A stretch of DNA of 64,000 nt from Christensenellaceae bacterium Phil1 (GCA_001940855.1 MSGS01000060.1:41431-105430); one strand, 5' to 3'; counted from the first letter of the stretch, positions 15,099 to 24,894 are shown. Notes: a model not told the origin generated them from the sequence alone. Numbers and translations are program-made.

Positions 15099-15854
15099 CT
15101 ATATTTTCCCTGTCAGCTTATATAGCGTCAGCGCTATCGCTTCACGCATGTAGTTATTGGGCGCGGTGTAATATACGTCCTTTGCGCCGAAGCCGTCTAT
15201 AGCTATTCCCTGCTTCTTTGCCACAAGCTCCGCGCGCAGCACATGAAAATTGGTTGTTACAAACGCAAGCCGCGCGCCGTTTGGGTACAGCGAATCGATT
15301 ATTTCCCGGGAAAATGCAAAGTTTTCCTCCGTACTTGTGGATTTATCCTCCATAATTATGCGCTCGTTCGCTATGCCTCTGTTCACCATATAGCGGCGCA
15401 TAGCCTCGGCCTCGCTTATGCTTTCGCCCTGCCCTTGCCCGCCGGATACTATGGCTACCGTGTTTGGGTTGGCATTAAGGTATTCTATCGCCCTATCCAG
15501 CCTGTAGCTTAGCGTTAAGGACACGCGCTCTCCATGCACGGCGCAGCCAAGCACTATCAGCACGTCCGCCCCTTCTTCCGGATCGTCATGCGCGCTTGTG
15601 TATATCATGCCGCCTACTATCAGCATAAACAGCGCATATGCTATATACGCGCCAAAGAACGCATATCTGAGCCAAAGCGCGTGCGCCGTGAATGAACGCA
15701 GCGGTTCAAAGAATATGCCCACTATTATGAGCGGCATGCCTATTATGGCGGGCAGCATTATGCCAAGGTTCATGTTTGACCACATGGAAAGCACCGCCGT
15801 GTCCGCAACGCCGATTGCGCCTATCAATATCATTATTATTCTGAAAAACTTCAT
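15099..15854 (-). CDS. YdcF/ElyC-family (DUF218) membrane protein
   Basis: This 251-residue protein has three or four hydrophobic helices in its first ~85 residues, then a DUF218 domain: ADVLIVLGCAVHGERVSLTL, IVSGGQGQGESISEAEAMRR, ERIIMEDKSTSTEENFAFSR and FVTTNFHVLRA. In Escherichia coli, family members such as ElyC act in envelope carbohydrate metabolism and SanA in envelope integrity. The ATG overlaps the EamA stop (TGATG), so they are translationally coupled. The molecular activity of the domain is not settled. Confidence 0.88.
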   Translation of the reverse strand: MKFFRIIMILIGAIGVADTAVLSMWSNMNLGIMLPAIIGMPLIIVGIFFEPLRSFTAHALWLRYAFFGAYIAYALFMLIVGGMIYTSAHDDPEEGADVLIVLGCAVHGERVSLTLSYRLDRAIEYLNANPNTVAIVSGGQGQGESISEAEAMRRYMVNRGIANERIIMEDKSTSTEENFAFSREIIDSLYPNGARLAFVTTNFHVLRAELVAKKQGIAIDGFGAKDVYYTAPNNYMREAIALTLYKLTGKI

Positions 15855-16795
15855 CAAACGTTCTCCCTCCTTATTTCTACCGCACCCTTGGGCATTGTGT
15901 TCGCCATTGTGGTGCCTATCAATATAAGCGCGGTGGCTATGCCCTGAAGCAGGCTGAATGCATCGCCCAGTATCAGCACGCCGGACAGCACGCTTGTGAG
16001 CGTGGTTATGCCGGCAAATGAGCTTGAGCGGTTGGCGCCTATCTGCGCAATGCCGTAGGTATGCATGATGAACGCGGCCACCTGGCAGCCCAGCGCCAAA
16101 TACAGCACGGCAATAAGGAACTGCGTATCATGGAACGGCAGCGTAACGTATTCGACCAATGTGCCCGCGTTCGCGTGCTCTATTACCGCGCCCGCCGTGA
16201 ACACGACCGAGCCTACGACCGCCATAAGATAGGTTTTCTCAAAGCTTGAAAACTCATCCGCCCTGCGCGCGGCTATTGCATAGCCAACGTCCCCCATTAC
16301 GGCAACGAACAGCATTGCGTACCCGAGCGGGTTTAGCGAAGCGGAAAAGCCCTTAACAAGGGCAATGCATATAACGCCGGCAATGCTGAGCACAATGCCC
16401 ATTACCTGCAGCCTCGTTGGCCTTTCTTTAAGGAAAACCGCGCTGAATATCAGCACAAATATGGGTATTACGGCAATTATCGTGCCGCTTTCGCTGGCGG
16501 TGGTCAGCCGCATGCCCACGCTTTCGCCAATAAAATATATCACCGGCTGGAATATGGCCATCGTCAGCACCGCGCCGAAGCGTTTGCCGCGGAAGTTCAG
16601 CTTTATCGCGCCGCACAGCGCGAGTATGCTCATAACAACAAGCGCCGTAACAAAGCGCCAGCTTAAAAGCGTGCACGCAGAAACGCGGTCAACAGCGCCC
16701 TTTGTGAAAAGGAAGCTGAAGCCGAACAGCAGGCTTGCAACCAGCGTGGCAATCATGCCAAGCGTTTCATTTTTTGAACCGATACTCTTTCCCAT
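15854..16795 (-). CDS. EamA-family transporter (DMT superfamily)
   Basis: This 313-residue protein has ten predicted helices in two EamA repeats, the first opening MIATLVASLLFGFSFLFTKG and the second around residue 160 (LGYAMLFVAVMGDVGYAIAA). Family members export or import small metabolites and amino acids; the substrate is unknown. The start has no evident Shine-Dalgarno sequence: TATACT lies only 7 nt upstream of the ATG, so a leaderless message is possible. It is the first gene of the EamA-YdcF-cdd run. Confidence 0.9.
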   Translation of the reverse strand: MGKSIGSKNETLGMIATLVASLLFGFSFLFTKGAVDRVSACTLLSWRFVTALVVMSILALCGAIKLNFRGKRFGAVLTMAIFQPVIYFIGESVGMRLTTASESGTIIAVIPIFVLIFSAVFLKERPTRLQVMGIVLSIAGVICIALVKGFSASLNPLGYAMLFVAVMGDVGYAIAARRADEFSSFEKTYLMAVVGSVVFTAGAVIEHANAGTLVEYVTLPFHDTQFLIAVLYLALGCQVAAFIMHTYGIAQIGANRSSSFAGITTLTSVLSGVLILGDAFSLLQGIATALILIGTTMANTMPKGAVEIRRENV

Positions 16796-16816
16796 GCCGT
16801 ATAGTATAACATAAAT

Positions 16817-16843
16817 AACACCCCGATTTGTATACGGGGTGTT
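16817..16843 (-). terminator. Hairpin terminator between the lipoprotein and EamA genes
   Basis: AACACCCCG and CGGGGTGTT form a perfect 9-bp stem with a 9-nt loop. On the minus strand it follows the lipoprotein stop codon by 19 nt and is followed by ATTTATG, a weak T-tract. Confidence 0.6.
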
Positions 16844-16862
16844 AACTTTGGTCGTTAGATTA

Positions 16863-17198
16863 TTATTTATCCCAATTCAACAGGCGTTCCTGTAGTTCCC
16901 CTGTTTCTTCGGAGATGATGCCTTCTCCGGAAACGGTGGGGTAATATTGCGGATTTTCCTCCTGGAACTTTCTTATCGCTTCCCAATTCACGATCTCCGC
17001 CGCGGAGCAGTCGTACTCATTATCAAAGGCAATGTCCAAAAGGCGTTCCTGAATTTCCCCTATGCCTTCCGAATCCATTGCCGCTTCCGCCTGCGGCGGC
17101 AATTCAGGCGTTTGCGCATCGCACGGCACCGCTGCCGCGGCGCAGCCCGCCATCAGCACGGCAAGCAGCAATGCCGAAATTATGCTTATTCGCTTCAT
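16863..17198 (-). CDS. Lipoprotein with a peptidoglycan-binding-like domain
   Basis: This 111-residue protein begins MKRISIISALLLAVLMAGCA, a lipoprotein signal with lipobox LMAGC. The rest contains IQERLLD, then AIRKFQEENPQYYPTVSGEG and ELQERLL, the helix spacing seen in PG_binding_1 domains (Q..L...AFQ...G...T...L). It is probably anchored to the outer face of the membrane and may touch the cell wall; this is inference. AGGAG lies 7 nt before the chosen ATG; the longer open frame upstream has no ribosome site. It has its own terminator. Confidence 0.7.
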   Translation of the reverse strand: MKRISIISALLLAVLMAGCAAAAVPCDAQTPELPPQAEAAMDSEGIGEIQERLLDIAFDNEYDCSAAEIVNWEAIRKFQEENPQYYPTVSGEGIISEETGELQERLLNWDK

Positions 17199-17411
17199 AC
17201 TCCCTCTCCTTTCACTTCTGCACTTTTTATTTTTAGCTTTGCACATATCCGATAAGACCGGCCTTTCGGACTGTGATTCCATAATAGCATGGTTTCATTG
17301 CTTAAAGCAAGCCGTTTTTGCTTGTTTTTCTATATATCTTGCCCATTTGGGCGTTAAGGGGCGAAAAGTTTGTGTATAGGGTGTTAAATTTGTCAACATT
17401 GCGCGGTTTGA

Positions 17412-17441
17412 TTGCCAAACAAGCCCTTTCCATGCTACAAT
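17412..17441 (+). promoter_or_regulatory. Promoter of secA
   Basis: TTGCCA (17412-17417), an 18-bp spacer and TACAAT (17436-17441), 30 nt before the secA start. The remaining ~210 nt up to the lipoprotein gene show only a short GCCC/GGGC hairpin at 17341-17352. Confidence 0.55.
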
Positions 17442-17471
17442 AATATGAATTATGCAAGAAAGGCGATAACC

Positions 17472-20201
17472 ATGGGTTTTATGGATAAACTGCTGGGCAA
17501 CACCAGCGAGGCGAAGCTGAAAAAGCTGGCGCCATTGGTAAAAAAGATAAACGAGCTTGAGCCTGCCACGCATGCGCTGAGCGACGGCGAGCTGCGCGCG
17601 AAAACCGACGAGTTCAAGGCCCGCCTTGCTAACGGCGAAAAAGAGGACGATATACTGTGCGAAGCTTACGCCGTGGTAAGGGAAGCCGCAATGCGCACGA
17701 TAGGCCAGCGGCATTTCGACGTTCAGCTGTACGGCGGCATAGTGCTGCACCGCGGCAACATTGCCGAAATGAAAACGGGCGAAGGCAAAACCATAACTGA
17801 GACGCTGCCCGCGTATTTGAACGCACTGAGCGGGCACGGCGTGCATATAGTTACCGTTAACGATTACCTTGCCAAGCGAGATGCGGCATGGATGGGCAAA
17901 ATTTTCCGTTTCCTTGGGCTGAGCGTAGGCTGCGTAGTCCATGAGCTTTCCAATGACGAACGCCGCATGGCCTATAATTGCGACATTACATACGGCACCA
18001 ATAACGAATTCGGCTTCGATTACCTTAGGGACAACATGGTGGTCTACCGCGAACAGATGGTACAGCGGGAGCTTAACTATGCCATAGTGGACGAGGTTGA
18101 CTCCATTTTGATAGACGAAGCGCGCACGCCGCTTATAATTTCAGGCACTGGCGAAAAGTCCACCGATATGTATGCCAAGGCAGATCGCTTCGTAAGCCGC
18201 CTTGTGAGAGGCGAAAACATAGAAAAGCTTTCCAAGGCGGACATTATGATGGGCGAAACGCAGCAGGAAAGCGGAGACTATATGTGCGACATAAAGGCGC
18301 GCACGGTCGCGCTTACCCAGCAGGGCCAGCGCAAGGCGGAGACATTCTTCGGCATAGACGATATTTCGGACGCCGCGAATACCGAAATAAACCACCATAT
18401 AATTCAGGCCCTCAAGGCGCATGCCCTTTTCACGCGGGATAAGGACTACGTTGTGCAGAACGGTCAGGTGCTTATAGTTGATGAATTCACCGGTCGCCTC
18501 ATGATGGGCCGGCGTTACAGCGACGGACTGCATCAGGCATTGGAGGCCAAGGAACACGTTAAGGTTGAGCGCGAGAATAAAACCCTTGCCACCATCACGT
18601 TCCAGAATTATTTCAGGATGTACCATAAGCTTGCCGGCATGACCGGAACGGCTAAGACAGAGGAAGCGGAGTTCCAATCCATATATGGGCTGGACGTTAT
18701 GGAAATCCCCACCAATAAGCCGCTCAGGCGCATAGACAATAATGACATTATATACGGCACCGAGCGCGGTAAGTTCGATGCGGTAGTGGACGAAATAGTA
18801 AAGGTTCACGCGACGGGCCAGCCGATACTGGTCGGTACCATATCGGTCGAAAAGAGCGAAATGCTGAGCGACATGCTTTCCCGCCGCGGCATAAAGCACC
18901 AGGTGCTCAACGCCAAGCTGCACGCCAAGGAAGCCGAAATAGTGGCGCAGGCGGGCAGCTTAGGCTGCGTTACCATTGCCACCAACATGGCCGGCCGCGG
19001 TACGGACATACTGCTGGGCGGCAATCCGGAATTCCTTGCAAAGCGGGAACTCAGGCAAAATGGTATGGACGAACTGCTCATAGAGGCCGCCACGGGGCAC
19101 GAGGAAACGAGCGACGACAGCGTGGTTGAGGCCCGCGCGGAATACACGGAAGCATACAACAGAATAAAGCAGGAAACCGATAAGCAGCACGACGCAGTGG
19201 TTGCCGCGGGCGGCTTGCACATAATAGGCACCGAGCGGCACGAATCCCGCCGCATAGATAATCAGCTGCGCGGCCGCGCCGGCCGCCAGGGAGACCCCGG
19301 CTCCACGCGCTTCTATGTATCGCTTGAGGATGAGCTGATGCAGCGCTTCGGCGGGGAACGCATAAAGCTGATGATGCAGCGCATATCGCCGGACGAGGAG
19401 ATTCCGCTGGACATGAAGCTGCTTTCAAAGCAGATTGAGAACGCACAAAAGCGCGTTGAAGCCCATAACTTTGAAATACGAAAGAACGTGCTTCAGTATG
19501 ACGACGTTATGAATAAGATGCGCGAAATAATCTATTCGCAGCGCCGCCGCGTGCTCATGGGCGAAGATATTCACGATTCCATAATGGAAATGGTGAACGA
19601 AAGCGTTACGGCAAAGCTTGACCAATGCGCAAGCGCCCATGCTTCCGCCAACGAATGGGACATGATGGCGCTGTACAGCGAGCTTAACCAGCTGCTCGGC
19701 GCGGACTTCACGGGCAAGCTGCACGGCATAACCAACCGCAAGGCGCTTGAGGAAAAGACGCATGAGCTTGTTGACGCGCTGTACGCCAAGAAGGAAGCGG
19801 AAATATCCGGCGCGGGCATAGACATGCGCGAAGTGGAGCGCGTGGTGCTGCTGAAGGCAGTTGATTCGCACTGGATGGATCATATAGACGCAATGGATCA
19901 GCTGCGCCAGGGCATAGGCTTGCAGGCGCTCGGCCAGAAGGACCCGGTTGTTGCATACCGCAACATGGGCTTCGACATGTTCGATGAAATGGTGCTTGGC
20001 ATACGGGAGCAGACCGTGCGGAACATATTCCACGTTACCGTGCGCATGGCGCCGCAGCAGCGAGAGCAGCTTGCAAAGCCGGTTGAGGTTGCGGGCGACG
20101 ATAAGCAAAAGCCCAAGCGTACAGATAAAAAGCCCGGCCGTAACGACCCCTGCCCCTGCGGCAGCGGACTGAAATACAAGAATTGCTGTGGAAGGAACTG
20201 A
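17472..20201 (+). CDS. secA: Preprotein translocase ATPase SecA
   Basis: This 909-residue motor drives protein export through SecYEG. Visible parts in order: Walker A MKTGEGKT (100-107), DEAD-type Walker [15 protein letters not shown], the preprotein cross-linking domain, the NBD2 motifs ([17 protein letters not shown], then [20 protein letters not shown]), the helical scaffold, and the C-terminal zinc-binding SEC-C motif [13 protein letters not shown]. The start [10 protein letters not shown] at 17472 is chosen by family alignment; the upstream in-frame ATG at 17412 overlaps the promoter. It is followed 48 nt later by prfB, an order shared with Bacillus. Confidence 0.98.
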   Translation: MGFMDKLLGNTSEAKLKKLAPLVKKINELEPATHALSDGELRAKTDEFKARLANGEKEDDILCEAYAVVREAAMRTIGQRHFDVQLYGGIVLHRGNIAEMKTGEGKTITETLPAYLNALSGHGVHIVTVNDYLAKRDAAWMGKIFRFLGLSVGCVVHELSNDERRMAYNCDITYGTNNEFGFDYLRDNMVVYREQMVQRELNYAIVDEVDSILIDEARTPLIISGTGEKSTDMYAKADRFVSRLVRGENIEKLSKADIMMGETQQESGDYMCDIKARTVALTQQGQRKAETFFGIDDISDAANTEINHHIIQALKAHALFTRDKDYVVQNGQVLIVDEFTGRLMMGRRYSDGLHQALEAKEHVKVERENKTLATITFQNYFRMYHKLAGMTGTAKTEEAEFQSIYGLDVMEIPTNKPLRRIDNNDIIYGTERGKFDAVVDEIVKVHATGQPILVGTISVEKSEMLSDMLSRRGIKHQVLNAKLHAKEAEIVAQAGSLGCVTIATNMAGRGTDILLGGNPEFLAKRELRQNGMDELLIEAATGHEETSDDSVVEARAEYTEAYNRIKQETDKQHDAVVAAGGLHIIGTERHESRRIDNQLRGRAGRQGDPGSTRFYVSLEDELMQRFGGERIKLMMQRISPDEEIPLDMKLLSKQIENAQKRVEAHNFEIRKNVLQYDDVMNKMREIIYSQRRRVLMGEDIHDSIMEMVNESVTAKLDQCASAHASANEWDMMALYSELNQLLGADFTGKLHGITNRKALEEKTHELVDALYAKKEAEISGAGIDMREVERVVLLKAVDSHWMDHIDAMDQLRQGIGLQALGQKDPVVAYRNMGFDMFDEMVLGIREQTVRNIFHVTVRMAPQQREQLAKPVEVAGDDKQKPKRTDKKPGRNDPCPCGSGLKYKNCCGRN

Positions 20202-20249
20202 TACCTTCCACGGTAAATATAAAACACAAAAAGAAGGATGTGATTAACA

Positions 20250-21351
20250 GTGATCCAACTGGATGAAACACGGCAGCAGCTTGCCGCGGCGGTTGAAACG
20301 CTGAAAGAGGCAGGTGGCTCCCTTTGACCTTGCTTCATTGAGCAAGGAAAAGGAAGAACTGGAGGCCGAAATGGGCAAGGAAGGCTTCTGGAACGATGTT
20401 GAGAACGCGAACAAGGTGAACCGCCGCATGAAGGCCATAAGCTCCAAGCTGGATAAGTATTCTCACCTTATGGCAAGGTGCGAGGACCTTGAAACGCTGA
20501 TTGAAATGGCGGACGAGGAAAACGACGAAAGCCTTGTGCCGGAGGTACAGAGCGAGTTTGCCTCGCTTGAAAAGGACATAGAGGCGCTGAAGCTTGAGGC
20601 GCTGCTGAAGGGCCCATATGACAGCTATAATGCCGTACTCAGCCTGCATGCGGGCGCGGGCGGAACCGAGGCGCAGGACTGGGTAAGCCTGCTTTACCGC
20701 ATGTATACCCGTTACTGCGAAAAGATGGGCTATTCCGTAAAGGTGATAGACTATCTGGACGGCGAAGAGGCCGGCATAAAGAGCGTTACGTTCGAAGTGG
20801 ACGGCGACAATGCCTACGGCTACCTTAAGGCCGAAAAGGGCGTGCATCGTTTGGTAAGGATATCTCCGTTCGATTCTTCCGGCAGGCGGCATACCAGCTT
20901 CGCTTCCCTTGACGTTACGCCTATATTCGACGACGATACAAACGACGTTGAGATAGACATGGACGATCTGCGCATAGACACATACCGCTCCGGCGGCGCA
21001 GGCGGCCAGAACGTAAACAAGGTAAGCTCCGCCATACGCATAACCCATCTTCCCACCGGAATAGTTGTGCAGTGCCAGAACGAGCGCAGCCAGCTTCAGA
21101 ATAAGGAAATGGCAATGCGCATACTGAAGGGCAAGCTGATGGAGCTGGCGGAGCAGGAGCGCATGGCTCAAATGAACGAAATAAAGGGCGAAATGAAGCG
21201 CATAGAATGGGGCAGCCAGATACGTTCCTATGTATTCCAGCCGTATACGCTTGTCAAGGACCACCGCACCGGCGAAGAAAATGGCAACATTCAGGCCGTT
21301 ATGGATGGCGACATAGAGAACTTTATAAACGCCTACCTTGCAAAATCCTGA
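20250..21351 (+). CDS. prfB: Peptide chain release factor 2, expressed by programmed +1 frameshift
   Basis: RF2 terminates translation at UGA and UAA. The gene begins at GTG 20250 (MIQLDETRQQLAAAVETLKE), reads 25 codons to an in-frame TGA at 20325-20327, then continues in the +1 frame (DLASLSKEKEELE) to 21351, giving 366 residues. Both family signatures are present: the SPF tripeptide in VRISPFDSSGRRH that reads UGA, and the GGQ loop in SGGAGGQNVNK that triggers hydrolysis. A gene caller ignoring the shift would place the start wrongly near 20314. It follows secA and ends in a terminator. Confidence 0.97.
20312..20328 (+). promoter_or_regulatory. Programmed +1 frameshift site of prfB
   Basis: AGGTGG-CTCC-CTT-TGA-C: a Shine-Dalgarno-like stimulator (20312-20317), the slippery CTT codon (20322-20324) and the poor-context stop TGA C. 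Low RF2 slows termination at this UGA and favours the shift, giving autoregulation. The stimulator is one nucleotide further from the CTT than in Escherichia coli. Confidence 0.95.
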
Positions 21352-21363
21352 AAAAGCATGCTA

Positions 21364-21389
21364 AAAAGGAGCCTGTAAAGGCTCCTTTT
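21364..21389. terminator. Bidirectional terminator between prfB and the ECF S-component gene
   Basis: AAAAGGAGCC / GGCTCCTTTT, a perfect 10-bp stem with a 6-nt loop that has T-runs in both directions and separates two convergent genes. Confidence 0.9.
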
Positions 21390-21407
21390 GGTGTATATCG
21401 ATTCTTA

Positions 21408-21944
21408 TTATTCCTTGAACAGATGCGGCAGCGCCTTGCTCTTGCTTATCAGCACATACAGCGCCGCGCCAACGATTATGCCAACCAAGCCCTGCATAAG
21501 GTTGCCGGGGATGCTTGCGGCGGCGGCCCAGCCCTTGCCAAGCAACAGCGAAGCATAAACAAAGTACAGCACCACCATGGCAATTTCGCCGGCAATGCCG
21601 CTTATAACAAGCGGAAGGATGAGGTTCTTGGTGTTCTGCTCCTTGCCGCGCCTGAGCGCCGTAAACAACACATAAGCTATCAGCGCAACAACCGCCTTGA
21701 TAACAAGCGTACCGGGCGCATAATGCGGATATGCCGCCAATATGTCCGCCAGCATACTGCCTATGCCTGCCGCAGCGACGCCATATATAGGCCCTAATAT
21801 CCAGCCGCACATAAGCACAACCGCGTCGCCCAGGTTAACATAGCCCTGCATAGGCGAAGGGATGCGGATTATCATGGTTGCAACGCAGGCGAGCGCGGCC
21901 ATCATTGCCGCAACAATAATCTTGTAGAGCTTTTCGTTTTTCAT
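21408..21944 (-). CDS. ECF transporter S component (vitamin-type, riboflavin-family fold)
   Basis: This 178-residue protein has about six hydrophobic helices and the ECF S-component pattern: a short N-terminus, the AAMMAALACVATMII helix with the AAxxA-type motif that contacts the energy-coupling module, then IRIPSPMQGYVNLGDAVV and a long GPIYGVAAAGIGSMLADIL helix. The loop I(R)IPSP...GYVNLGD is common in ECF-S proteins of the riboflavin/hydroxymethylpyrimidine group. No ECF ATPase or T component is in the window, so it would share a common module. The start at 21944 has AAAGGA 10 nt upstream. The vitamin is not determined; no riboswitch is evident upstream. Confidence 0.85.
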   Translation of the reverse strand: MKNEKLYKIIVAAMMAALACVATMIIRIPSPMQGYVNLGDAVVLMCGWILGPIYGVAAAGIGSMLADILAAYPHYAPGTLVIKAVVALIAYVLFTALRRGKEQNTKNLILPLVISGIAGEIAMVVLYFVYASLLLGKGWAAAASIPGNLMQGLVGIIVGAALYVLISKSKALPHLFKE

Positions 21945-22080
21945 TTCAGGTATATCCTTTCCCGTTATAAGCGTATTCACGCTCTATGTCATATAATATC
22001 ACACATTAGGAATAAGTAAAGTACCCTTTGCTTATCGCCGCATGATTATTTTAGATATACCCATTATGTTACCATCAGTT

Positions 22081-22113
22081 GATAAAGATAAAGGGGACGC
22101 GCTGAGCATCCCC
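22081..22113 (-). terminator. Terminator of RNase P RNA gene
   Basis: On the minus strand GGGGA(T)GC and GC(GCG)TCCCC pair just after the RNA 3' end, followed by TTTATCTTT. Confidence 0.75.
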
Positions 22114-22125
22114 AATAAAAACATA

Positions 22126-22504
22126 TGAGCAAGCAATAAGCCGGGTTCTGTCGGCCGGTAAAACCGGCGTGCGGCCATCTATCTTGGCACGGCGTTGCCG
22201 CCGCACTCGCGCGATTATCAGGAGCCTAACGGGCAGCCATTTCTGCGCAAAAGCGCATGCGCTCCCATTCCAATCTTGCACCGGGTGGGGTTTACAGGAC
22301 GGAACGGTTACCCGCCCCGCCGGTGAGCTCTTACCTCGCCTTTCCATCCTTACCGCGCATAAACGCGGCGGTATATCTCTGTTGCACTATCCCTGGGGTC
22401 GCCCCCGCCGGACGTTATCCGGCACCCTGCCCTGCGGAGCCCGGACTTTCCTCATGCGGATGACTGAAAACTCAGTTCCGCACGCGACCGCATGGCTTAC
22501 TCAC
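22126..22504 (-). ncRNA. rnpB: RNase P RNA, bacterial class A
   Basis: The catalytic RNA that matures tRNA 5' ends. On the minus strand the universally conserved 5' core GAGGAAAGTCCGGGCTCC (P4 5' strand) lies near 22436-22453 and the 3' core ACAGAACCCGGCTTA near 22138-22152. The outer helix P1 is formed by GAGTAAGC (22502-22495) and GCTTGCTC (22134-22127) with one G-U pair, which sets both ends. The length of about 380 nt fits class A. It lies downstream of the TrmK-Nif3-zinc-ribbon genes and may be transcribed from a promoter at the end of the zinc-ribbon gene. Confidence 0.97.
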
Positions 22505-22521
22505 AAACTTTATAAACTTTT

Positions 22522-23235
22522 CTATGCGTACAGTATCCTGCCGCAGTTTTCGCATTCAACAATGCCTTCCCCCGTTGCAACGCGCTTAACGGTGCTTGTG
22601 GGCAGCGACATGTTGCAGCCGGAGCATTGGTTGTTTTCAACCTTTGCCATCGGCACGGCATAGCGCCCCTTTATGCGCTTATAGCGCGCAAGCAGCTCCG
22701 CATCCACGGCCTTCGCCGCTTCGTCTGCGGCAGCCTTGGCCTTGTCTATATCGGGCTTAGCGGCGGCAGCCTCCTGCTCGCATTCGCTCCTGGCGGCGTC
22801 GTATTCCTTCTTGGCCTTAGCAGCCTTGGCATAGGTCTCCTTGTATTCCGCCGCGGATTTTTCAATCTGCGCTATCGCATCATAAAGCTCTCGCTTTGCG
22901 GCTTCTGCCTTTTTCATTATTCGCTCCACGTTCCTGCGGGATTCGGTCATCTCCTCCGCGGTGCATTCATCATCGTTGAGCATTATTTTGAACTCGCCAA
23001 GTTCAAGCTCGTATTTATGCGCCAGTTCATCTATCTGCGCCTGAAGCTTATCCACGGCCTGCTGGCGGCTGTCCAGCGTTTTTTGTATTCCGGCTATGGC
23101 GTTCTGCTGTTCCTTCAAAAAGTTGAACAGCTTATTCAGCTTTTGCCTTGCGGGCGTTGATTTAAGCTTGTTTTCCAGCTTATCCGCTTCAAGCTCGGCC
23201 TGCTGATACTGCCAGAGGGCGTCCAGTTTGTTCAT
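22522..23235 (-). CDS. Coiled-coil protein with C4 zinc ribbon (CT398-like)
   Basis: This 237-residue protein is a long antiparallel coiled coil (residues ~5-180, rich in Ala, Glu, Lys and Gln) followed by a zinc ribbon: NQCSGCNMSLPTST and VECENCGRILYA, four cysteines in two CxxC knuckles. This architecture matches the widespread CT398/zf-RING_7 family, whose exact role is uncertain. Its position after the TrmK and Nif3 genes is a common arrangement in Firmicutes. GGAGG precedes the ATG by 8 nt. Confidence 0.85.
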   Translation of the reverse strand: MNKLDALWQYQQAELEADKLENKLKSTPARQKLNKLFNFLKEQQNAIAGIQKTLDSRQQAVDKLQAQIDELAHKYELELGEFKIMLNDDECTAEEMTESRRNVERIMKKAEAAKRELYDAIAQIEKSAAEYKETYAKAAKAKKEYDAARSECEQEAAAAKPDIDKAKAAADEAAKAVDAELLARYKRIKGRYAVPMAKVENNQCSGCNMSLPTSTVKRVATGEGIVECENCGRILYA

Positions 23236-23294
23236 GGTTCATACCTCCATATCTATAATTCACGCTAAGGTCTATATAATTCCTCCGCTGCAAA

Positions 23295-24059
23295 TCATAA
23301 TCTCCTGAGTGGGCCGTATTCATACTCACTCACTTTATATTGTACATCATCGCCTTCGCAATGTAAACGTCCTATGAGCCGATTCAGCACGGTTTTCTCC
23401 GTTTCGTAATGTCCCGCGTCTATAAGGCAAATGCCCGCCTCCCGCGCATACAGTGCCTCGTGGTGCCTGCATTCGCCCGTAACGAACACATCCGCGCCCG
23501 CATCACGCGCCAAGAGCGCGTATTCGCCCGCCGCGCCGCCTATAACCGCCACGCGGTTAATTATCCTGTCAATTTCGCCTGATATACGCACGGCGGTATT
23601 CAGCTTTTCTTCAACCGTTTTTGCAAACGTGCCGAAGCTTACCGGCGCGGCAATCGAACCTATCCTGCCAAGCCCGTCCGGCTCCATGGGCACGGCATTC
23701 TGCACGCCCAGCGCTTCCGCCAGCGCGTCGTTCACGCCATCCTCGGCGGCATCCAAATTGGTATGCGCCGCAAAAAGGCCTATGCCGTGGCGTATCAGCA
23801 TATATGCGCCCGCAGTAGCCGGATCGTCCGGCGCAATGCGCTTAGTTCCGCGGAAAAACACAGGGTGATGCGTAAGCATAAGGTCCGCGCCCCATTCTAT
23901 CGCTTCCTTGGCGGTTACGCTCGTGCAGTCCAGCGCCACAAGCACGCGCCGTATCTCCTGCTTCTCCGGCCCAATCAAAAGCCCCACGTTGTCGTAATCC
24001 ATTTGCAGTTCACGCGGAGCTATCCGCTGCATTTTTTCGGTAAAGTTTGATATGTGCAT
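23295..24059 (-). CDS. Nif3-like dinuclear metal center protein
   Basis: This 254-residue protein belongs to the Nif3/YqfO family of hexameric rings with a two-metal site. Metal ligands are visible in LMLTHHPVFFRGTKR (about residues 60-74), AAHTNLDAAEDGVND (about 98-112) and the C-terminal GHYETEKTVL. It lacks the PII-like insert found in the long Bacillus YqfO. The family is often called GTP cyclohydrolase I type 2, but that activity is not firmly established here. It lies 15 nt downstream of the TrmK gene. Confidence 0.92.
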   Translation of the reverse strand: MHISNFTEKMQRIAPRELQMDYDNVGLLIGPEKQEIRRVLVALDCTSVTAKEAIEWGADLMLTHHPVFFRGTKRIAPDDPATAGAYMLIRHGIGLFAAHTNLDAAEDGVNDALAEALGVQNAVPMEPDGLGRIGSIAAPVSFGTFAKTVEEKLNTAVRISGEIDRIINRVAVIGGAAGEYALLARDAGADVFVTGECRHHEALYAREAGICLIDAGHYETEKTVLNRLIGRLHCEGDDVQYKVSEYEYGPLRRL

Positions 24060-24074
24060 GTGGTGTTCTCCTTT

Positions 24075-24731
24075 CTACCACTCCGCCCTCAGCCTTTCGG
24101 CATCGTGCAGTTCGTTTATAAGTTCTTTTGGTGCGGCGCCGCCATTTTGGGCGCTTTGAAGCTTTTTGCCGCGCGTGGCGCAGACCTTATCCAGCAGCTT
24201 TTTCAGCGCCGCTTCGCGCTTACCGTATGCTATTTCGCCGAATTCGAGCAAGCCCCCGTCCGGCAGCGGGCGCGCTATGCCATCGTAATGCGCAAGTATC
24301 AACTGATAATACCGCCCGCCTTCTTCTATTATGCTTTCGTCGGTTATGCCAAAGCCGTTCGCGTAAAGATATTCGCGCAGTTCCTTAGCCCCGCCCATGG
24401 GCTGCATGGCTATTTCCGCTGCGCGGCGGGCCTTGTCCCCTCCCGCTTCAAGTATGCGCGCTATCAGCTCCCCGCCCATGCCGGCTATTACAATGCTGTA
24501 ATTTTTCGCGGCAATATCTATGTTCATGAACCCATCAGACACGGCAAAGCCGACCATATCTTCAAGCGAAAGCTCCTTAATAAGCGCGCGCGCCTTGCTG
24601 AGCGAATCCGCGCTTATGTCCGCGGCCGTTGCATGCGCCGCCCTGCCCATGGTAACGGCGTATGCGCACAATAGGCCGTGGTCAGAGCCTATATCTATCA
24701 ATTCTTCCGTGCCGCGCAGCATATTCAGCAA
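24075..24731 (-). CDS. trmK: tRNA (adenine(22)-N1)-methyltransferase TrmK
   Basis: This class I SAM-dependent methyltransferase modifies A22 of tRNA. Visible motifs are ELIDIGSDHGLLCAYAV (motif I, SAM binding), IVIAGMGGELIARIL (motif IV) and IAMQPMGGAKELREYLY. The C-terminal helical domain is shorter than in Bacillus. The listed start is a TTG at 24731. The reading frame continues upstream without a stop and encodes KLKRLTKRLGAL, which matches the KLSKRLQ... start of the family, so the true start may be a CTG at 24761, 7 nt after AGGTGG. It heads the TrmK-Nif3-zinc-ribbon unit. Confidence 0.9.
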   Translation of the reverse strand: MLNMLRGTEELIDIGSDHGLLCAYAVTMGRAAHATAADISADSLSKARALIKELSLEDMVGFAVSDGFMNIDIAAKNYSIVIAGMGGELIARILEAGGDKARRAAEIAMQPMGGAKELREYLYANGFGITDESIIEEGGRYYQLILAHYDGIARPLPDGGLLEFGEIAYGKREAALKKLLDKVCATRGKKLQSAQNGGAAPKELINELHDAERLRAEW

Positions 24732-24894
24732 TGCGCCCAGCCGTTTTGTAAGCCGCTTCAGCTTATATCCACCTGCCCCTGCATAAATGATATCTTATTT
24801 ATTTTATACAAATATTTCGCCTTTTGCAATCAAGTATATTCCGCAGCCGTCCAAGCATACATATGTACCATCATCACATAAGGAGCTTGCACAC

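Noticed and set aside
21945..22080. Vitamin riboswitch (FMN, TPP or preQ1) before the ECF S-component gene
   Set aside because: The leader is short and AT-rich and none of the conserved core sequences could be recognised.
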